Counted from the stretch's first letter, positions 1 through 7,565 are shown. The stretch: 32,158 nt of DNA from Bacteroidales bacterium UBA1216 (GCA_002309255.1 DBXI01000069.1:1-32158); one strand, 5' to 3'. Numbers and translations are program-made. Notes: generated from the sequence alone by a model not told the origin.

Positions 1-297
1 AAGATGCTGCTTGGCACGCACCGCACTGCCCCGACCACGAGCAGCGACTGCAACCGTCTGTTCCTTCGGAAGAAAGTGAAGCGTTCAACGCCAGTCCTGG
101 CTGACGAGGTGGCACGTCGCAATCGCTTCGGGTCTGTGGCGCAGGCCGTGAACGCACGCATGAAGAACCTCGCATCGATCGCAACGGATCAGGCGAACTT
201 CAACGCGCAGAAAACCCAGCCCGGTGGCAAGACCACCATGAAGAGCTACCTGTGGTCGCTGGAGCTGAACAAGTACGACCAGGAGCACAACGGCTAA
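1..297 (+). CDS. Small hypothetical protein, probably 5' truncated by the window edge
   Basis: The reading frame is open from the first base, and the first ATG is at 4, so the real start may lie outside the window. The visible product is about 98 residues, basic and without signal peptide or membrane segment. It begins with a Thr/Arg-rich stretch (THRTAPTTSS) and ends with a helical-looking part (ARMKNLASIATDQANF, then SYLWSLELNKYDQ). A strong hairpin terminator follows 34 bases after the stop, which supports this strand being transcribed. I do not recognise the family. Small basic proteins of this size occur in phage-like cassettes of Bacteroidales, but nothing here proves that origin. Confidence 0.5.
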   Translation, partial: KMLLGTHRTAPTTSSDCNRLFLRKKVKRSTPVLADEVARRNRFGSVAQAVNARMKNLASIATDQANFNAQKTQPGGKTTMKSYLWSLELNKYDQEHNG

Positions 298-330
298 CCG
301 CCACACAAAACGGTTAATTCCCTCTCATTC

Positions 331-370
331 AGAACCCGTAGCATCACGCTATGGGTTCTGTCTCTTTTTG
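331..370 (+). terminator. Rho-independent terminator
   Basis: AGAACCCGTAGC (331-342) pairs with GCTATGGGTTCT (348-359) around a 5-base loop. This gives 12 pairs with one G-U, followed directly by a T-rich run ending TTTTT. It ends transcription of the gene stopping at 297. Confidence 0.85.
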
Positions 371-460
371 CAAACGCTCAGAAGACAGGAACGTAGAACC
401 AATTACGAAGATCAGGAAGACAGGCACGATGCCCCCGCTGCAAAGGCAAATGTACTATTT

Positions 461-577
461 ATGGAAGCAGTAAGTTATAACACTGTGGAAGAAAAACGTT
501 CGGCACGCATGCGTCTTATCGCCATCAAAGAGGCTGTTGAGCAACAGATGCGTCAGCGAATGACTAAAATGACGTGA
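461..577 (+). CDS. Possible 38-residue ORF, weak
   Basis: An ATG at 461 opens a 38-codon frame with a charged, helical product (EEKRSARMRLIAIKEAVEQQ) ending in TGA at 577. The frame can be extended upstream only with a TTG start. No clear ribosome-binding site, promoter or recognisable domain was seen, and it sits alone between a terminator and a convergent operon. It may be a gene remnant or chance. Confidence 0.2.
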   Translation: MEAVSYNTVEEKRSARMRLIAIKEAVEQQMRQRMTKMT

Positions 578-654
578 CAAGGCGATTTTGCGAAGTACCT
601 TAAAGGTATACCCGAAAGAAGAATCATCGATTTGGCGTGACTGGCCAATCTCTC

Positions 655-960
655 TCAATTTTCTATTTCAAAGATGTTCTTAAACCCGCTCATGCGGAAG
701 ATGTCGGCGACGTCTTCGTTGAGGTGGGTGATGCGGATTGAGCCGTCTTTGGCTTCGGACTCGCGCTTGAGCTGCATGAAGAAACGCAGACCTGCGGAGG
801 AGATATACTCGAGTTCCGAGCAGTCTATCTCAAGTGCCTGATCGGTCAACGCCAGCACTTTGTTCAGTTCATCTTCCTGCTCTGTCGTCGCGGTGGTATC
901 CAGTTCGCCTACCAGGCACACACGTGTTTCCTTGTCGTTTGAAAAGATGTTGATTTTCAT
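655..960 (-). CDS. STAS-domain anti-sigma-factor antagonist (SpoIIAA/RsbV type)
   Basis: The 101-residue protein is one complete STAS domain, the usual size for this family. The phosphorylation loop reads DCSELEYISSAGLR at residues 46-59. By alignment with SpoIIAA (Ser58, two residues before Gly), the acceptor serine is Ser55. The family acts in the cytoplasm: when unphosphorylated it binds and sequesters a kinase/anti-sigma partner, and an SpoIIE-type phosphatase reactivates it. The gene starts two bases after the stop of the fused phosphatase-kinase gene, so the two are co-transcribed and presumably form one partner-switching circuit. No sigma factor lies in the window, so the output is unknown. 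Confidence 0.93.
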   Translation of the reverse strand: MKINIFSNDKETRVCLVGELDTTATTEQEDELNKVLALTDQALEIDCSELEYISSAGLRFFMQLKRESEAKDGSIRITHLNEDVADIFRMSGFKNIFEIEN

Positions 961-962
961 GA

Positions 963-2969
963 TTATATGTTTTTTATTAGTATCAATTGATTGGTGTCCC
1001 CTATGCGTTGATAGTGCATCTGGTCAACTATCTGTCGTATCAGACTGATGCCCATGCCGCCTATCTGGCGTTCGGCAACAGCGTCGGCCTTCGTCTCATA
1101 TGCCGTCGGGTCAAAAGGCTGTCCGTTGTCCGTTAACTGCATGCTGAATGCTGAATGCTGACAGCTGACAGCCAGTTCGATTTCTGTCGCCCCGGAGTAG
1201 TGCATCACATTCGCTACAGCTTCCTCAGCAGCTACTATCAATTTCTTTAGCGTGCGTTTGTCGAGGCCGGCACACATACAGGACTCTTGAATCGTGCGCC
1301 GGAGCATCGGCCATTGGTCGTCGCGGGCAGGCACTCGCAGCACAAACGGTTGCACAGCAGTCTGTTTGCGGATGGTCATCAGTGTGATATCATCGTTGGG
1401 TTCGGCATTACCGATGAACGCTTTCACGGCATCCATCAAGTCTCCGCCTTGCGCCACCATCTCTGACCAGCGTTGCTTGCCGAGCATCTTGCGGTCGGCA
1501 TTGCGGGCTTCGGTTACTCCGTCGGTATAGAGCACCAAGGTCTCACCTTCCCCAAGCACACATCCTTGTTCGACAAACGAATAGTTGCCGTTATAGCCAA
1601 GTGGGATGTTCGGTTCGCAGTTAAGGCTTTTGGCATTAGCATTGGCTATTATTGGTTCGCAATGACCGGCGTTGCAGTACAACAATTGTCCGGAAGGGAT
1701 GTGCAAACGCCCGATGAACGCCGTGACGAAGGTGAGCGAAGGGTTGTTGTCGCTGAGCACAAAGTTCATCTCCTCCATGATGGCTTTCGGCGAATCAAGC
1801 CTGCGTCCGGCGGCGCGGAAGAGGTTGACGGTCGCCGACATGAACATCGCAGCCGGCACGCCCTTGCCACTCACATCGCCGATTATGAACCAGAGGTTGT
1901 CGCCCTCGCGGTGGAAATCGTATAGATCTCCTCCTACTTCCCGCATCGGAATAAGTTCTGCGTAGATCTCTGCATCGCCGTCCATTTCACCTTTCACTTT
2001 TCCCCTTTCACCTTTCAATATTCCCATCTGGATATCATGGGCGATCTGCATGTCGCGCTGCAGCAGTTCAAGTTTGGCGCTCTCCTCTCTGTCGCGCAAC
2101 AGACGCCGGATGAGTACACCCACAATGATGATGCCAAGAACGAGCACCACGAACGGCAACCAAATCCCCCAGCGGATACCTGCCCACACAAAGCTACGCG
2201 GAACAGCCATCACCAGATCTATGTTAATCGGCTCCAAGGTCTTGCGGCTCAATAGCCAGTTGCCGCTATTCAAGCTGACTGCTGATTGCTGATTGCTGAT
2301 AGCTGACTGCTGACCACTCACCGCTAACTCCTCACCATCCGAACTGTACAGCACGAACACCGCCTCGTCGAACGGCTTGCACCGGTCCAACAGCTGCTGC
2401 AGCCATGACAGGCTGAAATCGCTGGCAATGACGCAGATGAGGTTGCCCTGCTTGTCGCGCATGTCCTCGGAGTAGGTGAAGATCGTCTCATCGAAATCCT
2501 CATCGTGGTACGGGTGACTCCAGAACCCTTCATCGCCACTGTCCAGTGCACCCTGATACCACTCACGGGTGAAGTAGTCGTGCCGTTCATCGCCGAAAAT
2601 GGTCGTAAATATCGAATCCCTGACGCGGTACGAACACGGGCTGCACCATTTGCCTTTCTCGGGATAACGATACTCAGGGAACGCCACGTAGGATGTGTAG
2701 AACTGCGGATAGTGATTGACGATAGCCTTTGTTTCTTCCAGCAGATCATCCGGCTGCCGCATCTCATCTTCGATAAAACCCTCCAGCCGAATGGCTACAT
2801 CATAGGCGTCGTACAGCACAAAGCGCAGTTTCTCTTGCGCCAACTGCATCTCCAGATCAATATTCTCCTGCACATGCCTCGTCGCCCGACGGTACGAAAC
2901 AACCGCCTGTGCGCCCATGCCTATCAATAGGAAGACCGCTGCTATTATATGGATGTATCTATATCGCAT
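963..2969 (-). CDS. Membrane sensor SpoIIE-type Ser/Thr phosphatase fused to HATPase_c anti-sigma-type kinase
   Basis: The 668-residue protein has a first membrane helix at about 7-25, then an extracytoplasmic region (about 26-265) resembling a Cache sensor (REWYQGA, FTYSEDMRD, GNLICVIASDFSL). A second membrane helix lies at about 268-287. The PP2C/SpoIIE phosphatase spans about 335-535 and carries the metal-binding aspartates in GGDLYD (Asp348), GDVSGKG (Asp365), YTDGVTE (Asp483) and NDDITL (526-527). A C-terminal HATPase_c domain (about 550-668) shows an N-box EEAVANVMHY, then DNGQPFDP and GGMGISLI. This joins RsbU-like phosphatase and RsbW-like kinase activities in one chain. The likely substrate is the STAS protein encoded two bases downstream. 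Three arrays of 7-bp repeats lie within the coding sequence (see separate entries). Confidence 0.93.
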   Translation of the reverse strand: MRYRYIHIIAAVFLLIGMGAQAVVSYRRATRHVQENIDLEMQLAQEKLRFVLYDAYDVAIRLEGFIEDEMRQPDDLLEETKAIVNHYPQFYTSYVAFPEYRYPEKGKWCSPCSYRVRDSIFTTIFGDERHDYFTREWYQGALDSGDEGFWSHPYHDEDFDETIFTYSEDMRDKQGNLICVIASDFSLSWLQQLLDRCKPFDEAVFVLYSSDGEELAVSGQQSAISNQQSAVSLNSGNWLLSRKTLEPINIDLVMAVPRSFVWAGIRWGIWLPFVVLVLGIIIVGVLIRRLLRDREESAKLELLQRDMQIAHDIQMGILKGERGKVKGEMDGDAEIYAELIPMREVGGDLYDFHREGDNLWFIIGDVSGKGVPAAMFMSATVNLFRAAGRRLDSPKAIMEEMNFVLSDNNPSLTFVTAFIGRLHIPSGQLLYCNAGHCEPIIANANAKSLNCEPNIPLGYNGNYSFVEQGCVLGEGETLVLYTDGVTEARNADRKMLGKQRWSEMVAQGGDLMDAVKAFIGNAEPNDDITLMTIRKQTAVQPFVLRVPARDDQWPMLRRTIQESCMCAGLDKRTLKKLIVAAEEAVANVMHYSGATEIELAVSCQHSAFSMQLTDNGQPFDPTAYETKADAVAERQIGGMGISLIRQIVDQMHYQRIGDTNQLILIKNI
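1143..1170. repeat. Heptanucleotide array, 4 units, inside the kinase domain coding sequence
   Basis: Four consecutive 7-bp units of the form GCTGANN (GCTGAAT twice, GCTGACA twice). On the coding strand they read TCAGCNN and encode the segment AVSCQHSAFSM near residues 600-610. A change of one unit would shift the reading frame in the kinase domain. Confidence 0.85.
1985..2019. repeat. Heptanucleotide array, 5 units, at the start of the phosphatase domain
   Basis: Five 7-bp units: TTTCACC, TTTCACT, TTTCCCC, TTTCACC, TTTCAAT. They encode the Lys/Gly/Glu-rich stretch KGERGKVKGE around residues 319-328, between the helical linker and the phosphatase core. The unit differs from that of the other two arrays in the gene, but its length is the same. 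Confidence 0.8.
2274..2315. repeat. Heptanucleotide array, 6 units, in the sensor domain
   Basis: Six 7-bp units of the form GCTGANN (GCTGACT, GCTGATT twice, GCTGATA, GCTGACT, GCTGACC). They encode the low-complexity segment AVSGQQSAISNQQSAVS at about residues 217-233 of the sensor region. The unit family is the same as at 1143-1170. Confidence 0.87.
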
Positions 2970-3019
2970 GTCTGCACGAATTTCTTAGCCGCAAGGGCAC
3001 GATTGTTTCATTTTTCGCG

Positions 3020-3050
3020 CAAAGTTACAAAAAAAAAGTGACATCTGCAA
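3020..3050 (-). promoter_or_regulatory. Bacteroidetes-type promoter for the phosphatase-kinase/STAS operon
   Basis: On the minus strand TTGCAGATG (3042-3050) is followed after about 20 bases by TAACTTTG (3020-3027). This matches the -33 TTG and -7 TAnnTTTG boxes of Bacteroidetes sigma-ABfr promoters. It lies about 50 bases upstream of the ATG at 2969. Confidence 0.8.
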
Positions 3051-3245
3051 GTGTTGGCGGAAGAAAAGTGCGAAAAAGTAAGATTTTGAAGGGAAAAGGC
3101 GGTTTTTCGACCTGACCACTGCGCTTCACGTCCGAAAAATGGTGCTACGGATGATGCGGATGTTGAGTTCCACGATGTGATGCAAAGATTTTTTTTGCAT
3201 GGTTGTAATAATTAAAAGGGTAAATAATTAAGTGGAGATATGAAA

Positions 3246-3269
3246 GAGGGCAACCGAAAGGTTGCTCTC
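3246..3269. repeat. GAAA-loop hairpin, copy 1
   Basis: GAGGGCAACC (3246-3255) pairs with GGTTGCTCTC (3260-3269) around a GAAA tetraloop, giving ten pairs with one G-U. The core GGGCAACCGAAAGGTTGC recurs at 6984-7001, so the two copies flank the CBM26/amylase module. No long T-run follows, so its role as a terminator is uncertain. Just after it, TTTATGCCTGCGG occurs twice in tandem (3273-3299). Confidence 0.75.
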
Positions 3270-3366
3270 GTTGTTTATGCCTGCGGTTTATGCCTGCGGT
3301 CATTCGGTATGTGGCAGGAAAGAATTGACAATTTGTCTGAAAAAATTAATTTTTTTGTCTTAACTA

Positions 3367-3397
3367 TTGCAAATATCATTTTTTTTTTGTATCTTTA
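3367..3397 (+). promoter_or_regulatory. Promoter for the CBM26/amylase module
   Basis: TTG at 3367-3369 (within ATTGCAAAT) and TATCTTTA at 3390-3397 are separated by 20 bases. This matches the Bacteroidetes consensus, with A in place of the final G. The transcript would have a leader of about 150 bases before the ATG at 3552. Confidence 0.7.
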
Positions 3398-3468
3398 CGT
3401 GTTTTTTGAAAACGCGTAAAGGCAACAACCAAATCAACCAATATTTATTAACTTAAAACAAAAACATC

Positions 3469-3515
3469 ATGAAGGTTCGTGCTAGTCGAGTGTAAGCTCG
3501 CTTACGCTACTTGAC
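3469..3515 (+). promoter_or_regulatory. Leader with 8-codon mini-ORF overlapping a hairpin
   Basis: An ATG at 3469, preceded by an A-rich stretch like a Bacteroidetes translation start, opens the frame MKVRASRV and stops at 3495. The stop lies inside a hairpin: GTCGAGT (3485-3491) pairs with ACTTGAC (3509-3515), and GTAAG (3492-3496) pairs with CTTAC (3501-3505), with a small bulge. The layout resembles a translated leader that could control the CBM26 gene 36 bases further on. It could equally be the displaced start of an older gene. Function is inferred only. Confidence 0.4.
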
Positions 3516-3551
3516 GACGCCGAAGCTCCAAAATTTTAATTCATTAAAATT

Positions 3552-4610
3552 ATGAAAAAACTTTTCGCATCTTTGTGCCTTCTGGCACTCTCGTTGACAA
3601 CGTTTGCAGCAACGTTCAACATCTATATTGACAACCAGACCGGCTGGGAGCAGACTGCTCTGTACGGCTGGACTGGCGGTGGTGCCCAACCTTTGGGGGA
3701 CTGGCCCGGAATGCAGGCTACTACCACCCAGGATAAGTATCTGGTGTTCACCGTTGAAGAAACAATCGTTCCGGTCAATCTGATTTTCAACAACAACGGC
3801 AATGGTATGCAGACCGCGGACTTCTCGTTAACCGAGGCAAAGGACATTCATCTGGTAGCCGCCGACGGTGCACTGAAGCTGGAGGGCACACCCGAGCCGA
3901 CGTATAACTATTACATCTACATCGAGGACCAGACCGGTTGGGATGATTTTGCGCTCTTCGCTTGGTATGCCGGCAAGTCTGAACTCAACATGTTCGGCAG
4001 CTGGCCCGGCAAGCGCAGCACGGAGACAAAAGTGGTGTCAGGTGTGACCTACAAGGTTTTTCCGGCTCCTGATGACGTGTTCCCCTCGCATCTGATTGTC
4101 AACAACGGAGGCAATGGTACACAGTTGGCTGACTATGACGTAACCGAGGCGAAAGACTACTATCTTGTCGCATCCTCAACAGGTGTGCGTGAGGCTGGTA
4201 CGCCGGAGCCCGAGTTTGACTATTTCAATGTGACTGTGGACAACCGGACCGGATGGGACAACTTCTATATGTACGCCTGGGGGACGTATGACGCATTCGG
4301 CGGATGGCCGGGCACAACCGAGGCGGTTAGCCAGTTCCGTGTGGAGAAAAACAAGTCCATTACTCTCAACCTCATTTTCCACAACAACGTGGGTGAAGGT
4401 CAGGAGGGCGACCAGCGTGTGCTGTTCACTATCAGTGAGGCACGCGACTACAGCATCACCGTTACCGCCACCGAGGCCAAGGAGGGCGTACAGCCGTCCG
4501 CTCTGGACCACACCGCTGCGGAGGCGAACTCCGTTAAGCGTATCGTGAACGGTCAGCTCGTTATCATCCGTGACGGCAAGATGTTCAATGCTCTGGGGGC
4601 TGAACTCTAA
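3552..4610 (+). CDS. Secreted protein with three CBM26-like starch-binding modules
   Basis: The 352-residue protein has an N-terminal signal peptide (MKKLFASLCLLALSLTTFAA). Three similar modules follow, at about 21-105, 119-207 and 223-305. Each has a DxxTGW start, an aromatic strand with a Y/F-x-W pair, a G-x-WPG turn and an L-I-F/V-x-NN-x-G-x-G loop, the pattern of CBM26/CBM25 starch-binding domains. There is no catalytic domain. The end (KRIVNGQLVIIRDGKMFNAL) matches the short tail seen on other exported proteins here and may be a type IX secretion sorting signal. It precedes the GH13 amylase by 59 bases and shares its modules, so it probably holds starch or maltodextrin at the cell surface. 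The CBM family number is from motif memory. Confidence 0.85.
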   Translation: MKKLFASLCLLALSLTTFAATFNIYIDNQTGWEQTALYGWTGGGAQPLGDWPGMQATTTQDKYLVFTVEETIVPVNLIFNNNGNGMQTADFSLTEAKDIHLVAADGALKLEGTPEPTYNYYIYIEDQTGWDDFALFAWYAGKSELNMFGSWPGKRSTETKVVSGVTYKVFPAPDDVFPSHLIVNNGGNGTQLADYDVTEAKDYYLVASSTGVREAGTPEPEFDYFNVTVDNRTGWDNFYMYAWGTYDAFGGWPGTTEAVSQFRVEKNKSITLNLIFHNNVGEGQEGDQRVLFTISEARDYSITVTATEAKEGVQPSALDHTAAEANSVKRIVNGQLVIIRDGKMFNALGAEL

Positions 4611-4611
4611 C

Positions 4612-4659
4612 GAATTAGCGAGTTTGCGAATTAGAGAATTAGCGAGTTAGCGATTAAAC
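4612..4659. repeat. Octanucleotide array between the CBM26 gene and the amylase gene
   Basis: Six 8-bp units follow the stop codon: GAATTAGC, GAGTTTGC, GAATTAGA, GAATTAGC, GAGTTAGC, GATTAAAC. They fill nearly all of the 59-base gap between the two genes. No promoter is visible in the gap, so the genes are probably co-transcribed through it. Confidence 0.8.
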
Positions 4660-4669
4660 GATTGCCACT

Positions 4670-6862
4670 ATGAAACGCTTTGCTATCCTTGCCACTATGC
4701 TGGCTCTGACGTTTGTCGCATGGGCGGAGACGTTCACTATCTATGTTTCCGACCAGACTGGCTGGAGTACGTTCGACCTGTATGCGTGGGGAGATAGCGA
4801 AGCGTTCGGCAAGTGGCCGGGCGCCACCGATGCACCTACTGTCACTGCTGACGGGACGCTGTTCAGCATGTTTGCGTATTGGGTGGCTGACGGCAAGAGT
4901 GAGATGACCCTCAACCTCATCTTCCATAATAACGTCGGTGAGGGGCTGCCCGGCGATGAACGGCAGCTCATCACCCTTACCGTTCCGCGCGATTACTTTC
5001 TGGAGGTCAGTGCGTCCGGCATACGCGAACTGCCGGCACCCGAGTTGCCCGAGGCGGACAGGCTGGAGGTGGACAATACTGTAGCCATCAGCCGTGACAA
5101 CCGCGTGATATACGAACTCAACCTGTACGACTTCACCACTGCCGGCACGCTTGCTGCCGCACAGCAGCGACTGGGCGAACTGCGCACGTTGGGAATAGAC
5201 ATCGTATGGCTGATGCCGATTTATCCGCGTGGCGTGCAAGGCAAGATAGGATCGCTCGGAAGCCCGTATGCGCCGCGCGACTATACTGCTGTTAACGCCG
5301 ACCACGGCACGCTCAGCGACCTCAAGAACTTTGTCAGTGCCGCTCATGACCTGGGGATGGCCGTCTGGCTCGACTGGGTGCCCAACCACACGGGACTGGA
5401 CCACGTGTGGGTGACGAGCCATCCGGAGTACTATCAGTGGGACGGCAATGCCATCGTCCATCCGTCGAACTACGGCGACGTCTATCAGCTCGACTACAGC
5501 AATACGGCACTCTGCAAGGCAATAACCGATGCTATGCTTTTCTGGGTCAACGAGGCGGACATTGACGGTTTCCGGTGCGACTATGTCAGCTCGCCGCAGA
5601 TACCTGTTACATTTTGGCAGCAGGCTATACCCGCCTTGCAGAATAACAACCGCGGCAAACGGGTGGAGATGATGGGTGAGGCGGACTTCACCTCGTGGGA
5701 TGCCGGTCACCTCTATGCCGCAGGGTTCGACTATGACTATGCCTGGGGGTTTGCCGACGGTATCAAATCAGTCGGGACAGGCACCTCCGTTGCCAACGCC
5801 CGTACAGCCGCTCAGAACCTGCTCAGCGTCCTCAGCACGAACTATGGCACCATGAGCAGAATGAGTTATCTGACCAATCACGACGATATAGGCAATAACT
5901 TCAGCAGCAATTACATCACTGTACTCGGCAGCAATGTTGCGCCGATGACGGTAATGTACTTCACTTTCTTCGGGATGCCGCTCTTGTATAACGGACAGGA
6001 GATAGGCCAGACGAAGATACTCAACTACTTCAACCGCAACGCCATTGACTGGAACACGGTCAACACGCCGATCTATAACACCATCCGATCGCTCATCGCG
6101 CTCAAGCATACGCAGCCGGCTCTTGCGGACGGCACGGCGGCAAGCAGGGCGACACCACGCATGCTGACTACCGGCAACAGTTCTGTTATCGCATACGAGA
6201 AAACACTGGGTAGCAACACCGTGATTGTTGTCATCAGTCTGAGCGACAAGTCCGAGACGGTCACCCTGTCCGGTATAACAGCCGGCGAGTACGTCTGTGC
6301 GATTGACAGCCGCACGATAACTGCGGGATGTTATACCACGGAGGAAGTGCTGACGAGCACACCTTCCATCACCTTGGAAGCGAAGGGTTACCGCGTATAT
6401 ACCAACTCCCTCACTCCGCCCAAGATGCGCAACTGCCACCTGTATGTCGATGACCGCACAGGCTGGCAGACCTTTGATCTGTACGAGTGGGGGACACCTC
6501 ATGAGATCTTCGGAGGATGGCCGGGAGCCACTTCGGCGCCTACGGCATTCATCAACGGCGTAACATGGCGTGACTATCCCTATACGGTGAGCGAGGAGAC
6601 GACGGAGGTGGAGATGAACCTGATCTTTCATAACAACGTAGGCGAGGGCCAGATGGGCGACTACCGGCAGCTCATCACTCTCACCGAACCGCGTGACTAT
6701 TATCTGACGGTCACCGGCAGCGGCATCTATGAAACATTTGTGCCGACAGCCCTTGAGCCCGTTATCGGTGCACCGGTTACTGCCAAAATTCTCCGCGACG
6801 GCCGGCTCCTCATCGAGCACAACGGCAAGACCTTCAACGCTCTCGGCGCACAAGTTAAGTAA
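4670..6862 (+). CDS. Secreted GH13 alpha-amylase with flanking CBM26-like modules
   Basis: The 730-residue protein has a signal peptide (about 1-19), a CBM26-like module (about 20-115), a GH13 catalytic domain (about 135-575), a second CBM26-like module (about 588-685) and the C-terminal tail KILRDGRLLIEHNGKTFNAL. The conserved GH13 regions are present: DWVPNH (235-240), GFRCD with nucleophile Asp304, MMGEADF with acid/base Glu337, and LTNHDD with Asp405. It should cleave alpha-1,4 bonds in starch or maltodextrin outside the cytoplasm. The modules are very similar to those of the preceding protein (DxTGWxTFDLYxWG, NLIFHNNVGEG), which suggests exchange or duplication between the two genes. Exact specificity (endo-amylase or neopullulanase type) cannot be read from the sequence. 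Confidence 0.95.
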   Translation: MKRFAILATMLALTFVAWAETFTIYVSDQTGWSTFDLYAWGDSEAFGKWPGATDAPTVTADGTLFSMFAYWVADGKSEMTLNLIFHNNVGEGLPGDERQLITLTVPRDYFLEVSASGIRELPAPELPEADRLEVDNTVAISRDNRVIYELNLYDFTTAGTLAAAQQRLGELRTLGIDIVWLMPIYPRGVQGKIGSLGSPYAPRDYTAVNADHGTLSDLKNFVSAAHDLGMAVWLDWVPNHTGLDHVWVTSHPEYYQWDGNAIVHPSNYGDVYQLDYSNTALCKAITDAMLFWVNEADIDGFRCDYVSSPQIPVTFWQQAIPALQNNNRGKRVEMMGEADFTSWDAGHLYAAGFDYDYAWGFADGIKSVGTGTSVANARTAAQNLLSVLSTNYGTMSRMSYLTNHDDIGNNFSSNYITVLGSNVAPMTVMYFTFFGMPLLYNGQEIGQTKILNYFNRNAIDWNTVNTPIYNTIRSLIALKHTQPALADGTAASRATPRMLTTGNSSVIAYEKTLGSNTVIVVISLSDKSETVTLSGITAGEYVCAIDSRTITAGCYTTEEVLTSTPSITLEAKGYRVYTNSLTPPKMRNCHLYVDDRTGWQTFDLYEWGTPHEIFGGWPGATSAPTAFINGVTWRDYPYTVSEETTEVEMNLIFHNNVGEGQMGDYRQLITLTEPRDYYLTVTGSGIYETFVPTALEPVIGAPVTAKILRDGRLLIEHNGKTFNALGAQVK

Positions 6863-6864
6863 CT

Positions 6865-6952
6865 GGGGTCCCCGAAAATTTTAATTTTTGGGGAGAGCGA
6901 AGGCAATCGCGCGCTTTATGGCGTCCAGCGCCATCTGTTAGCGCGATTTGCC
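6865..6952 (+). ncRNA. Structured intergenic element, copy 1 (three helices)
   Basis: The element begins two bases after the amylase stop. It has GGGGT, then hairpin P1: CCCCGAAAATT (6870-6880) with AATTTTTGGGG (6883-6893). A linker AGAGCGAA follows, then outer helix P2: GGCAATCGCGC (6902-6912) with GCGCGATTTGCC (6941-6952), one base bulged. Inside lies hairpin P3: ATGGCG (6918-6923) with CGCCAT (6929-6934). The same plan, with different but still paired P2 and P3 sequences, occurs on the minus strand at 12335-12425. It may act as a 3' end structure for the amylase transcript or be a dispersed repeat. No known family was recognised. Confidence 0.6.
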
Positions 6953-6982
6953 GAACGCGATTAGCGTTTAGCGAAAAGAAAT

Positions 6983-7004
6983 AGGGCAACCGAAAGGTTG
7001 CTCT
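6983..7004. repeat. GAAA-loop hairpin, copy 2
   Basis: AGGGCAACC (6983-6991) pairs with GGTTGCTCT (6996-7004) around GAAA. The core is identical to the hairpin at 3246-3269. It lies 30 bases after the structured element and about 110 bases before the next gene. Confidence 0.75.
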
Positions 7005-7115
7005 CTTTGCGTGTGTGCATATGTGTTTATGGGGAATTAGCGCCTGTGTCGGAATTGTGGACAAAAAAAGGGGAGAATTGTGGTCTGACGCAGACAATTT
7101 CAAGATTTCAAAATT

Positions 7116-7565
7116 ATGCGAATCGAACTACAACGGACAGAGCGGACAGACGACCGCGTACTGGGCGAACTGAGCATCAACGGCGTGACGATGTGCGACA
7201 CGCTTGAGCCGGCGAACTGCATCCCCACAGGGACATACACGGTGATTGTCAACCAGTCGCCACGGTTCGGCAAAAAACTGCCACGGCTGTTAGGCGTACC
7301 AGGACACGTAGGTATCCTCATCCACTCGGGCAACACGCCTGATGACACCAGCGGATGCATACTGGTAGGCATGCGCAACTGCAAAGGCGACCTGGAATCC
7401 AGCCGCGCGACAATGGACGCTATCCTTTCGTTCCTAAACAACAGCAAAGATGAAAAGACTATCACTATTACTGATGTATCTAACGATATACCTGATACTG
7501 ATAACCCTGCTGACGCTGTCGGGCTGCAAGAGCAAGCAGGCACTTGTGAGCGTGCCGAAGAATGA
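7116..7565 (+). CDS. DUF5675-family protein, phage/lysis-cassette type
   Basis: The 149-residue protein starts with MRIELQRTERTDDRVLGELS and has the features I associate with DUF5675: a short beta-rich start, TLEP, a PTGTYTV segment, GILIHSGNTPDDTSGCILVG around residues 70-90, and a C-terminal helix. The His/Ser/Cys cluster (IHSGN, SGCILVG) resembles the active-site layout of YkuD-like folds, but that link is an inference. There is no signal peptide. The last 116 bases overlap the next gene in another frame. Families of this kind are common in phage and phage-derived cassettes of Bacteroidales, next to small lipoproteins like the one that follows. Confidence 0.75.
   Translation: MRIELQRTERTDDRVLGELSINGVTMCDTLEPANCIPTGTYTVIVNQSPRFGKKLPRLLGVPGHVGILIHSGNTPDDTSGCILVGMRNCKGDLESSRATMDAILSFLNNSKDEKTITITDVSNDIPDTDNPADAVGLQEQAGTCERAEE

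Noticed and set aside
368..577. A 69-residue frame starting with TTG
   Set aside because: The TTG lies in the T-run of the terminator just upstream, so transcription and translation from there are unlikely. Only the shorter ATG version is listed, at low confidence.
4631..6853. Long antisense frames opposite the GH13 amylase gene (4631-5710 and 5768-6853, minus)
   Set aside because: They mirror a gene with clear catalytic motifs, lack domains and signal sequences, and their codon pattern follows from the sense strand.
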